From: Calditrichaeota bacterium AABM5.125.24 | Lineage (GTDB): Bacteria; Electryoneota; AABM5-125-24; Hatepunaeales; Hatepunaeaceae | Length of the DNA: 5,306 nucleotides | Assembly: GCA_002127415.1 (NCBI GenBank) | Contig: MWJR01000001.1 | Location: 1 to 5,306, forward strand | Direction of reading: 5' to 3' | Part shown: positions 1-5,306 of the stretch, piece by piece | How the letters are laid out: every line of letters begins with the position of its first letter | Position numbering within the stretch: position 1 is the first letter of the stretch | The notes under the pieces: model-generated | What the model was told of the DNA's origin: nothing | Seen by the model: the letters and a program-made list of their open reading frames with translations, nothing else | Databases searched by the model: none | Position numbers and translations under genes: made by a program

Positions 1-2
1 GG

Positions 3-21
3 AGATGTGTATAAGAGACAG
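3..21 (+). other. Tn5 mosaic end / Nextera adapter remnant (library artefact)
   Basis: These 19 bases, AGATGTGTATAAGAGACAG, match the hyperactive Tn5 mosaic end used in Nextera tagmentation libraries exactly. The two bases before it (GG) match the end of the Nextera read-2 adapter, which ends CTCGG before the mosaic end, and not the read-1 adapter. This is untrimmed synthetic sequence at a contig edge and not a transposon in the organism. It puts an artificial TAA (12..14) in frame with the large gene, so the gene looks as if it has an upstream stop. Genuine genomic sequence begins at about 22. Confidence 0.97.
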
Positions 22-23
22 GG

Positions 24-911
24 ATCGATGAGTGGACATTCGGGATCTGGAGCCTCGGTCTAAAGCCGCTGACTGTCAGCAGCGTTAAGGTCGATGGAAG
101 CGAATACTTCACCACCGACTTCGAGGGTGAAGTCACCCTCGGATTTCGTGAATCTCTTCCCGTTACCGTAACCTTCGCCCCGGAGTCTGAGGGGGAGTTC
201 GAGGCCGACATCAACATCACCTCGAACGATGAGAAGAATGAGGTTATCACCGTCCACGTAATGGGCCACAGCGTGGAGGCGCCTCCTCCTGAGATCGCTC
301 TATCCGAAGATTCGCACGACTTCGGACCGGTTCCGATCGAACAGATCGCACGTTGGTCGCTATACATCGCGAATGACGGTGTTCGGGCCCTGGAGATCAG
401 CGAGATCAGTGTCCTCGGTCAGATCTTTTCCTGCGACTTCACAGAGCCGGTGGTTATTGGAGCCGATGATCCACCTTATCGGGTGATCGTCTCCTTCATC
501 CCCGCATTCGTTCGCGAATACGGCTTTACCATGACCATCCGATCAAACGACCCCGACAACGGTGAGATCAGTGTTCTGCTCAGTGGCGAGGGGATCAAGG
601 AGGGCGACCCGATGATTGCGCTGGTTGAGGACGAGCACTTCTTCGGCAACGTGGTCATCGACGAGAGCGCCTCCTGGCGGATGGTGATACTGAACGAAGG
701 GGATGCTGATCTCCTGGTGACCGCAGTTGAGAGCAACAGCGAGGCCTTCACCACCGACTTCGAGGGTGAGGCACTGCTGCGCCCCGACGATCACTTCAAC
801 GTGCTGGTAACCTTCACACCGGATGATGATGCCTATTTTAATGGCTTCATAATCATTACCAGCAACGATCCAGTGGTTGAGGTTGACTCCGTTGCATTGG
901 TCGGCCGCGGC
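24..911 (+). other. Protein domain block: A-type Ig-like repeats A0 (partial), A1, A2
   Basis: There are three consecutive repeats of about 100 residues: A0 ends near 272, A1 spans about 285..593 and A2 about 609..911. Each complete copy opens with P-x-I-x-L-type residues and a (D/F)FG motif, as in DSHDFG and DEHFFG. It continues with a strand ending near an N-x-G turn, a V-T-F-x-P strand and a SNDP-type turn (TSNDEKN, RSNDPDN, TSNDPVV), and closes with an L-x-G-x-G-like strand. This pattern matches the choice-of-anchor-D / ASPM-SPD2-HYDIN Ig-like family. Such repeats act as spacers or scaffolds in large bacterial surface proteins. A0 lacks its first strands because the contig starts inside it. 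Confidence 0.8.
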
Positions 912-3900
912 GGTGCGGCTGATGAACGCCACTTCCGCTACCAGGAGACTATCGTGGATGGCAGTCACACCTTGCACGTAATGGAGGCAACGCTGGAAGG
1001 CGATGCCCTGGTGGAGGGTGATGAAGTCGGTGTCTTCACCGAGTCTGGTTTGTGCGCCGGCGGTGGATTTATCAATGAGGACGGCGAGGCCGGACTTACC
1101 GCCTGGGTGGACGATGAGTCCACTTACATCATCGTTATCGTTGAAGAAGATACCATCTGCTACCCCGTCATTAACGGCTTTGTCGAGGGTGAGCTTTTTG
1201 CCTTCAAAGTCTGGGATGTTGACGCTGAGGTTGAAGCCCCTGCTGTGGCAGAGTTCCTGGAGGAGTCTCCTGAGGTGTTCACTCCGAACGGCATCAGCCA
1301 CCTGAATCTGGCGGCTGAATTCGGCCTGCCCGAGCCGAACATTGAGCTCTCTGCCACCGAACACGACTTCGGTCAGGCCGATTGGGATGACGACCAGCGC
1401 AAGGAGTGGGGCCTCAGTATTGCCAATCACGGGTTCGGCCTGCTGGTGGTCGAGGAGATTGCGTCAGACCAGTGGGAGTTCGGCATTGACTTCGAAGGAC
1501 CCGTCGAGCTGACCTTCATGCAGGAACTCGAAGTCACCGTCACCTTCCGTCCCACCGCTGCAGAGGAATTCGCAGGACGGCTTGCCATAGGTTCAAACGA
1601 TCCGTTAGACCCGATGCTTTATGTGGATCTCTATGGTGTAGGCGTGGATGTGGTGGAGGAGCCCGACATAGAGCTCAGCGCCGATGAATATTACTTCGGT
1701 GTGCTGCCTGTTGAAGACGCAGCGGGCGAATATGTCTTATCGATCGTTACCCTGGGCACCACCTTGACCATCGAGGGTATCGAGCACTTGGGGGATGAAC
1801 AGTTCGCGGTCGAACTGCCCGAGCTGCCGCTGGACATTGCGCCGGATGAGATGCTGGAGCTGGCCATCACCTTTAACCCGGATGAAGAGGTGCAGTATGA
1901 CGGCTCTCTGGTCATCACATCGAACGATCCGATTGAGCCCGAGGTGACCTTCCTTATGCGCGGCTACGGGGCCGTTTCGGAGGACCTTTTCCATCACCTT
2001 GCAACTGACAACGACCACCTGATCCAGGTCGAGAGCGCTCTGATCTTCCGTGGTGAAGAGGATCTGGAGGGGGGACCTCTGGTGCCGTTGGACGAGGTAG
2101 CCGTGTTCACTCCTGAGGGGCTGTGCGGCGGTCATGTGGTGGTCGAGGGGGATGTGGACATCGGTCTGGCAGCCTACGCCGCTGACCCCACAAACCCGTT
2201 CAAGGATGGCTTCAACGGCGGGGAGCCATTCGAGTTCCGCTTCTGGGATTGGCGGACGGAATGTGAACTGATTTGTGAGGCGGAGTATGTTGGGGGTCCC
2301 GAGACCTTCACCGTCAACGCCGTCACGACGGTCATTCTCACAGCGGTCAACCCCATCATTCCAGCGCAGATCCATTCCGACCCGGCCTCGTATGCCTTCG
2401 GCCCGCTGTTCCTGGATGAGTCTGCCAGCACTATCTTTACCATCAGCAACATCGGCGGGATTGATCTGACGGTGGAAGGCGTGGAAGTCGATCTGGAGGT
2501 CTTTGAACACAACTTCGGCAACCCGTTAGTGCTGGCGCCGGATGAGTCGTTCGAGCTGGAGGTGACCTTCACACCGGACAGGGTGGCCGTCTTCGTAGGA
2601 CACATAACCGTTTTCAACGATGACCCTGACGAGACCGAGTTCGTCATCATCGCCAACGGGATGGGTTCCGACCGTGTTGGCCACTACCAGGTCAAAACCA
2701 CTGCTTCCAGCCACACCATCCTGATCGAAGGGTTTGATCTGGCCGGAGCCGGTCCCGCGATAGGCGACGAGGTCGCGGCCTTCACATCCTATATCGGTTT
2801 CTGCGCCGGTGCCACCACAGTTGAGGATCCGGAGGAGGACATCGGCCTGACCGCCTGGGGAGATGTAGGCGAGACAGGTGATATTGTCGAGGGCTTCGCA
2901 GGCAATGAGCCGATAATAATCCACTTCTGGGACGCCTCGAAGGAGCAGGAATATGTCCTGGACCAGGAGGAGTTCGGAATCAAGGTCGTTGAATTCCTGG
3001 AGGGGAACTTCAACTGGAGAAGTTTGGGGTTCACCCGCGTGACATTGCGGATTGAGGACTGGTGGGGCCCAAAGCAGATCACGCCTGTAGAGGTTGACGA
3101 GGATGCGGTGGTCGAGTTCACGATTGCGGTGGTCAATCCACCGGTTGAGGTAATGCTGCTCAACTGGGCCGACGAGGAGGAGTGGAATGCAGAACTCCTT
3201 GGAGAGGCTACCTTCGACGCCAATACCGGTGAGTTCAGCTGGCATACCAGTTACTTTGCCGCCGGTGTGCACCATCTCACCTTCGAGACCTACGACGATC
3301 CCGACGATCCGCAGTTCAGCGACTATACGGTCGCATTGATCACAGTGAATAACGTCAACCGCGCGCCTGAGGTGGCTAAACCGCTGGAGAACGATGAGTT
3401 CACGGTTGATGAAGACGCCGACTGGACCGAGGTCGCGCTGCTGGATACCCTGTTCGAGGATTCCGACGGCGATACCCTGGACTTCCTCTACAGTGCGGCA
3501 GCCAACATCAGCCAGCGGATCGAAGTGGTCGAGGACAATCATATCTACAGCGTCAGGCCCGACACCAACTGGTTCGGTGATGTCGATTGTCAGTTGACGG
3601 CTGACGACGGGCAGGGTGAAGATCGTGACGCCCGCCAGGTGCGGCGTGTGCGCAGCATCCACGAGCGGACGATGCAGGTCCGCGTCGTGCGCAGGGTTGA
3701 CGGCAGGATTGATAGCCCCTTGCCGGGACGCGACATTGCCACCGAATACGACTTCACCCTCCATGTCCTATCGGTCAACGACCCGCCGGTCATAGTCGAT
3801 CCCAACGACCTGGAGATGCCCGATGAAATCGACGTGGCTGTCGATGAGTTTGCAGAGCTAAGAATCGTGTTCAGATCCAGGGACGATGAGGATGAACCGG

Positions 3901-5090
3901 GTGATCTGGTCTGGGATGTGGCGGATCAGGACGACCTGCCCGGCGACCCGGGCGATCAGTGGGGCTTCGAAGAGGTGGATCCTCCCGGCACTGCTGTATT
4001 TACCTGGACGCCGAACGACACCTGTTGGCGCGGTGATGAACCTTATACACCTATCTTCCGCGTCACCGACACCGACGAGGAAACCGACGAGATTCAGGTC
4101 AACATCCTGGTCGGCAACGTCAACCGGGCGCCGGAACTGGTGGATGGTCAGCAGCCGCCCAATCAGGTGATCCTCGAGGATGCTGAAGATGTATTGATTC
4201 TCGACCTCGACGGTTTCGTCTTCGATCCCGACGGCGAGCCGCTCGCCTTTGATATCCGCATCCGTCCTGAAGAGCTCGGGCTGTTTGACGTTAACGCTGA
4301 ACACGAGCTGCGTGCGACGCCTCAGGCCGACTTTGCGGTGGTTCCGCCCGGACTCTTAGTTGAGATCAGGGCTACGGATATCTGGGACGAGTTCGTTGAC
4401 GTGCGCTTCAGTGTTTCCGTGCATCAGGTCAACGACCCGCCAGACCCGTTCAGCCTGATAGCCCCGGAGGATGGCCTGCAGATCGCATACGACCCTGACT
4501 CGATGGGAACTATAGACTTCGCCTGGCAGGAGGCCACTCAGAACGAGTGGGAGGTGGACGCCGTTCACTACCTGATATACTTCATGGCGCCCGATATATC
4601 TGAAGACTCGGTAGCCTCATATCCGATTGATGTGACGGAAGTTCCTGATGTGGCCTTCCATCCCATCATAGCCGATTCCCTGGGTATCGAGCGCTTGGAG
4701 GACATCTGGGTGACCTGGTGGGTAGTGGCGATAGACGATTCGATGGCCATAACCCCTTCGAGTGAGAGGTGGCGCTTCCTGATACCGGCTCTCGGTGTCA
4801 GGGATCAGTATGGCACCACCATACCAGACGTCTTCTTCCTGGCGCCCAACTTCCCCAACCCGTTCAACGCCAGGACCACGGTTCGCTTCGGTCTGCCTCA
4901 GCCGAGTGCGGTCAGCATAACGGTCTGGGATATGCACGGACGCAGGGTGGCTGCCCTGGCCAACGGTCAATACTCGGCCGGGCGCTATGAAGCCATCTGG
5001 GAAGCCGACCGGGTGACATCCGGGGTTTACCTGATCAGGATGGATGCCGGACGGTATCGCGGGCTGCAGAAGGCGATACTCTTGCGGTAA
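24..5090 (+). CDS. Giant multi-domain secreted/surface protein with Ig-like, cadherin-like and type A sorting domains (5' partial)
   Basis: A single open frame runs from the adapter junction to TAA at 5088..5090 and gives 1,688 visible residues. The true start lies upstream of the window. Between 24 and 258 there is no in-frame ATG, GTG or TTG. The first in-frame ATG (261) lies in the last strand of an Ig-like repeat (VHVMGHS) and has no Shine-Dalgarno sequence before it, so it is an internal methionine. The domain order is three A-type (choice-of-anchor-D/HYDIN-like) repeats, M1, two A, M2, one A, M3, four cadherin-like/Ig repeats, a fibronectin-III-like domain and a FlgD-like sorting domain. 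The protein is strongly Asp/Glu-rich, as expected for a large extracellular repeat protein. No catalytic motif, transmembrane segment or visible signal peptide was found; the signal peptide would be in the missing part. The inferred role is structural or adhesive at the cell surface, exported by a type IX-like pathway. The specific ligand is unknown. A terminator follows 22 bases after the stop, so this is the last gene of its transcript. Confidence 0.95.
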   Translation: MDEWTFGIWSLGLKPLTVSSVKVDGSEYFTTDFEGEVTLGFRESLPVTVTFAPESEGEFEADINITSNDEKNEVITVHVMGHSVEAPPPEIALSEDSHDFGPVPIEQIARWSLYIANDGVRALEISEISVLGQIFSCDFTEPVVIGADDPPYRVIVSFIPAFVREYGFTMTIRSNDPDNGEISVLLSGEGIKEGDPMIALVEDEHFFGNVVIDESASWRMVILNEGDADLLVTAVESNSEAFTTDFEGEALLRPDDHFNVLVTFTPDDDAYFNGFIIITSNDPVVEVDSVALVGRGGAADERHFRYQETIVDGSHTLHVMEATLEGDALVEGDEVGVFTESGLCAGGGFINEDGEAGLTAWVDDESTYIIVIVEEDTICYPVINGFVEGELFAFKVWDVDAEVEAPAVAEFLEESPEVFTPNGISHLNLAAEFGLPEPNIELSATEHDFGQADWDDDQRKEWGLSIANHGFGLLVVEEIASDQWEFGIDFEGPVELTFMQELEVTVTFRPTAAEEFAGRLAIGSNDPLDPMLYVDLYGVGVDVVEEPDIELSADEYYFGVLPVEDAAGEYVLSIVTLGTTLTIEGIEHLGDEQFAVELPELPLDIAPDEMLELAITFNPDEEVQYDGSLVITSNDPIEPEVTFLMRGYGAVSEDLFHHLATDNDHLIQVESALIFRGEEDLEGGPLVPLDEVAVFTPEGLCGGHVVVEGDVDIGLAAYAADPTNPFKDGFNGGEPFEFRFWDWRTECELICEAEYVGGPETFTVNAVTTVILTAVNPIIPAQIHSDPASYAFGPLFLDESASTIFTISNIGGIDLTVEGVEVDLEVFEHNFGNPLVLAPDESFELEVTFTPDRVAVFVGHITVFNDDPDETEFVIIANGMGSDRVGHYQVKTTASSHTILIEGFDLAGAGPAIGDEVAAFTSYIGFCAGATTVEDPEEDIGLTAWGDVGETGDIVEGFAGNEPIIIHFWDASKEQEYVLDQEEFGIKVVEFLEGNFNWRSLGFTRVTLRIEDWWGPKQITPVEVDEDAVVEFTIAVVNPPVEVMLLNWADEEEWNAELLGEATFDANTGEFSWHTSYFAAGVHHLTFETYDDPDDPQFSDYTVALITVNNVNRAPEVAKPLENDEFTVDEDADWTEVALLDTLFEDSDGDTLDFLYSAAANISQRIEVVEDNHIYSVRPDTNWFGDVDCQLTADDGQGEDRDARQVRRVRSIHERTMQVRVVRRVDGRIDSPLPGRDIATEYDFTLHVLSVNDPPVIVDPNDLEMPDEIDVAVDEFAELRIVFRSRDDEDEPGDLVWDVADQDDLPGDPGDQWGFEEVDPPGTAVFTWTPNDTCWRGDEPYTPIFRVTDTDEETDEIQVNILVGNVNRAPELVDGQQPPNQVILEDAEDVLILDLDGFVFDPDGEPLAFDIRIRPEELGLFDVNAEHELRATPQADFAVVPPGLLVEIRATDIWDEFVDVRFSVSVHQVNDPPDPFSLIAPEDGLQIAYDPDSMGTIDFAWQEATQNEWEVDAVHYLIYFMAPDISEDSVASYPIDVTEVPDVAFHPIIADSLGIERLEDIWVTWWVVAIDDSMAITPSSERWRFLIPALGVRDQYGTTIPDVFFLAPNFPNPFNARTTVRFGLPQPSAVSITVWDMHGRRVAALANGQYSAGRYEAIWEADRVTSGVYLIRMDAGRYRGLQKAILLR
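921..1316 (+). other. Protein domain: M module copy 1
   Basis: This is the first of three related modules. Shared landmarks in order are SHTLHV, GDEVGVFT, GLCAGG, AGLTAW, GFVEGE and FKVWD. It follows two or more A repeats directly and leads into the next A pair. The pattern suggests a beta-sandwich domain with one conserved Cys in the G-L-C turn. I do not recognise a named family with confidence. Compared with copies 2 and 3, this copy has extra residues between the LTAW and GF motifs, including a hydrophobic-acidic stretch and a second Cys (DTICYP). Confidence 0.65.
1332..1970 (+). other. Protein domain block: A-type Ig-like repeats A3 and A4
   Basis: There are two repeats of about 104 residues (about 1332..1643 and 1659..1970). 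They open with EPNIELSATEHDFG and EPDIELSADEYYFG and carry VTFRP / ITFNP strands and GSNDPLDP / TSNDPIEP turns. They end in DLYGVG / MRGYG. They are clearly homologous to each other and to A0-A2 and A5. A4 has lost the usual asparagine-glycine turn after its third strand (SIVTLGTT), so it is the more divergent copy. Confidence 0.8.
1983..2345 (+). other. Protein domain: M module copy 2
   Basis: This is the second M module. Its landmarks are DHLIQV (equivalent to SHTLHV), LDEVAVFT, GLCGGH, IGLAAY, GFNGGEPFEF and FWDW. It also has a pair of extra cysteines near the end (ECELIC), which could form a local disulphide in an exported protein (inference). It is flanked by A4 upstream and A5 downstream, which repeats the A-then-M order of copy 1. 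Confidence 0.65.
2352..2666 (+). other. Protein domain: A-type Ig-like repeat A5
   Basis: This is a single A repeat. It has an opening AFGPL (in place of DFG), an N-x-G turn at ISNIGG, a VTFTPD strand, a diverged turn FNDDPDE in place of SNDP, and a closing ANGMG. It stands alone before M3, unlike the paired or tripled A repeats before M1 and M2. Confidence 0.78.
2670..3053 (+). other. Protein domain: M module copy 3
   Basis: This is the third M module. Its landmarks are SHTILI, GDEVAAFT, GFCAGA, IGLTAW, GFAGNEP and IHFWD. It looks like the most regular of the three, with a short LTAW-to-GF linker. It ends in VTLRIEDWW and passes straight into the cadherin-like region. The conserved Cys of the M family is retained. 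Confidence 0.65.
3054..4442 (+). other. Protein domain block: four cadherin-like / Ig-like repeats
   Basis: There are four repeats, at about 3054..3371, 3366..3791, 3792..4130 and 4131..4442. They are punctuated by the linkers NNVNRAPEV, SVNDPPVIV, NVNRAPELV and QVNDPPDP. These linkers are typical of tandem-95 / cadherin-like and He_PIG-type bacterial repeats. Acidic turns such as EDSDGD and FDPDGEP resemble calcium-binding loops of such repeats, so calcium-dependent rigidity is plausible but unproven. Repeat 2 is longer than its neighbours because of an Arg-rich insertion described separately. Confidence 0.75.
3621..3737 (+). repeat. In-frame Arg-rich insertion with internal inverted repeat, possible palindromic element
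   Basis: About 39 residues sit between ADDGQGE and ATEYDFTLHV, which would otherwise join as a normal final strand of a cadherin-like repeat. Eleven of the 39 residues are Arg and there is no Lys, inside an otherwise Asp/Glu-rich protein. The DNA holds an inverted repeat: CACGAGCGGAC at 3660..3670 pairs with 3678..3689 (GTCCGC, one bulged G, TCGTG) around a 7-base loop. This is reminiscent of in-frame palindromic elements such as the Rickettsia RPEs, but membership of any known family is not claimed. The boundaries are estimated from domain comparison and could move by several codons. Confidence 0.45.
4446..4787 (+). other. Protein domain: fibronectin-III-like linker domain
   Basis: The stretch begins PFSLIAPEDG. 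It then has a strand with F-x-W (IDFAWQEA), a V-x-Y-x-I-Y strand (VHYLIYF), and W-V-V-A-I-D-D followed by S-x-x-W-R-F. This layout (P-E-D-G, F-x-W, aromatic strand, W-x-V-x-A-x-D, final W-x-F) is common in Fn3-like domains that sit just before sorting domains in FCB-group proteins. The assignment to Fn3 is by pattern only. Confidence 0.55.
4821..5087 (+). other. Protein domain: C-terminal FlgD-like / type A (T9SS) sorting domain
   Basis: The last 89 residues read as a classic Por-secretion-tail-like domain. They have APNFPNPFNARTTVRFGLP, then the strand VSITVWDMHGRRV, the AGRYEAIWEAD strand, SGVYLIRM and a basic-hydrophobic end (QKAILLR). In Bacteroidetes this domain directs outer-membrane translocation by the type IX secretion system and is then cleaved by PorU-like sortase. 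In other FCB phyla the same fold is widespread, but the export machinery is less well tested. Outer-membrane export or surface attachment is therefore inferred. Confidence 0.9.
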
Positions 5091-5110
5091 TACTGCACCC
5101 GAGCAATTTA

Positions 5111-5148
5111 CCCCCCCCCGGCCTGACCGTCAGGTCGGGGGGGTTTTT
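5111..5148 (+). terminator. Rho-independent terminator
   Basis: A 14-bp stem is formed by 5113..5126 and 5130..5143: seven C-G pairs, G-C, one G-U wobble, then CCTGA with TCAGG. The loop has three bases (CCG), and five T follow (5144..5148). The stem starts 22 bases after the TAA of the large gene. The T-run is on the + strand side only, so it ends the large gene's transcript and gives little termination for the opposite strand. Confidence 0.92.
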
Positions 5149-5163
5149 ATAATGGGGAGTGAG

Positions 5164-5186
5164 TGTGCGGACTTCCAGTCTGCGCA
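5164..5186 (+). repeat. Intergenic hairpin downstream of the terminator
   Basis: TGTGCGGACT (5164..5173) pairs with AGTCTGCGCA (5177..5186) around the loop TCC. The stem is 10 bp with two G-U wobbles if read as + strand RNA. It has no T-run after it, so it is not a second terminator. Its core, GCGGAC with GTCTGC, resembles the stem inside the Arg-rich insertion (GCGGAC with GTCCGC), and both are followed by a CGCAGG sequence. It may be a dispersed repeat, the leader of a downstream gene or the edge of a small RNA. None of these can be settled here. Confidence 0.45.
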
Positions 5187-5306
5187 GGCCGGCGAGAATG
5201 TCGAACCTCCACCGTATGAAAGATGGGGAACTATACATAGCGTTGTATATTTATGCGCATTCATTAACTCATCATTCCGGCGAAACAGTCTGTCCGAGAA
5301 TTGCTT
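5187..5306. other. Non-coding tail of the window, no supported gene
   Basis: Composition shifts from GC-rich to AT-richer after about 5230. The only structure seen is a short inverted repeat, TATACA (5232..5237) and TGTATA (5244..5249), separated by six bases. It could be an operator or part of a promoter for a gene beyond the window. No convincing -35/-10 pair, ribosome binding site or tRNA is visible. A frame opens at ATG 5198 and runs off the window, but it lacks support as a gene. Confidence 0.4.

Noticed and set aside
3..21. A native Tn5-type transposon end
   Set aside because: The sequence is the engineered mosaic end used in library preparation, placed at the contig edge with adapter bases before it. 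No transposase or target duplication is present.
543..1430. Open frame of 295 codons on the - strand
   Set aside because: It is antisense to conserved A and M modules, and its translation has no coherent domain. It is a mirror frame of the real gene.
3600..3740. Arg-rich stretch caused by a compensated pair of frameshifts
   Set aside because: I translated the other two + strand frames. One has several stops and the other gives Cys/Ser/Ala-rich sequence without cadherin-like features, so neither restores a better domain.
2526..3764. Long open frame of 412 codons on the - strand
   Set aside because: It lies fully inside the well-supported + strand gene and shows no recognisable domain. It is explained by the codon bias of the GC-rich acidic repeat gene (many GAN and NTC codons).
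24..5090. CRISPR array, tRNA, rRNA or riboswitch
   Set aside because: No regularly spaced identical repeats, cloverleaf or rRNA-like conserved blocks were seen. The repeats present are protein-domain repeats with diverged DNA.
5035..5238. - strand open frame of 67 codons over the gene end and terminator
   Set aside because: It crosses the terminator stem and the coding end of the sorting domain, and has no domain or ribosome binding site.
5198..5306. Possible start of a + strand gene beginning MSNLHRMKDG and running off the window
   Set aside because: It has only 36 codons, no convincing ribosome binding site before the ATG, no recognisable similarity and a start that overlaps the hairpin-containing region. 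It cannot be told from chance.

Overview
The window is almost entirely one very large, incomplete gene on the + strand (24..5090). It encodes the C-terminal 1,688 residues of an acidic, multi-domain, probably secreted or surface-anchored protein. The domain logic is typical of the FCB superphylum (Bacteroidetes-Chlorobi-Fibrobacteres and related candidate phyla): stacked Ig-like repeats ending in a FlgD-like / type A secretion-sorting domain with the hallmark PNFPNPFN. GC content looks moderately high (upper 50s percent by eye), which fits uncultured FCB-related lineages such as Zixibacteria, Latescibacteria, Eisenbacteria or KSB1 better than low-GC Bacteroidetes. The phylum cannot be fixed from this sequence. 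No enzyme active site or host-specific marker is visible.

Layout: bases 3..21 are a perfect Tn5 mosaic end (Nextera library adapter), so the left edge is a sequencing-library artefact and the gene's real N-terminus, including any signal peptide, is missing. From 24 to 3053 the protein alternates two kinds of unit. 'A' units are about 100-residue choice-of-anchor-D / HYDIN-like Ig repeats with an SNDP-type motif. 'M' units are about 125-residue beta-rich modules with motifs GDEVxxFT, G-(L/F)-C-(A/G)-G and F-x-(F/V)-W-D. The order is A A A, M, A A, M, A, M, with the first A truncated. From 3054 to 4442 come four cadherin-like / Ig-like repeats with NVNRAP and VNDPP linkers. They are followed by a fibronectin-III-like domain and the C-terminal sorting domain (4821..5087). 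One cadherin-like repeat carries an odd Arg-rich insertion (about 3621..3737) that contains a DNA inverted repeat.

After the stop codon there is a strong rho-independent terminator (5111..5148). About 160 bases of non-coding sequence follow, with a second hairpin (5164..5186) whose core resembles the inverted repeat in the Arg-rich insertion. No second gene is supported. The most interesting lead is that the two similar hairpins may belong to a dispersed palindromic element family, one copy of which inserted in frame into the surface-protein gene. The M module is a second lead, as a recurrent domain I cannot name.
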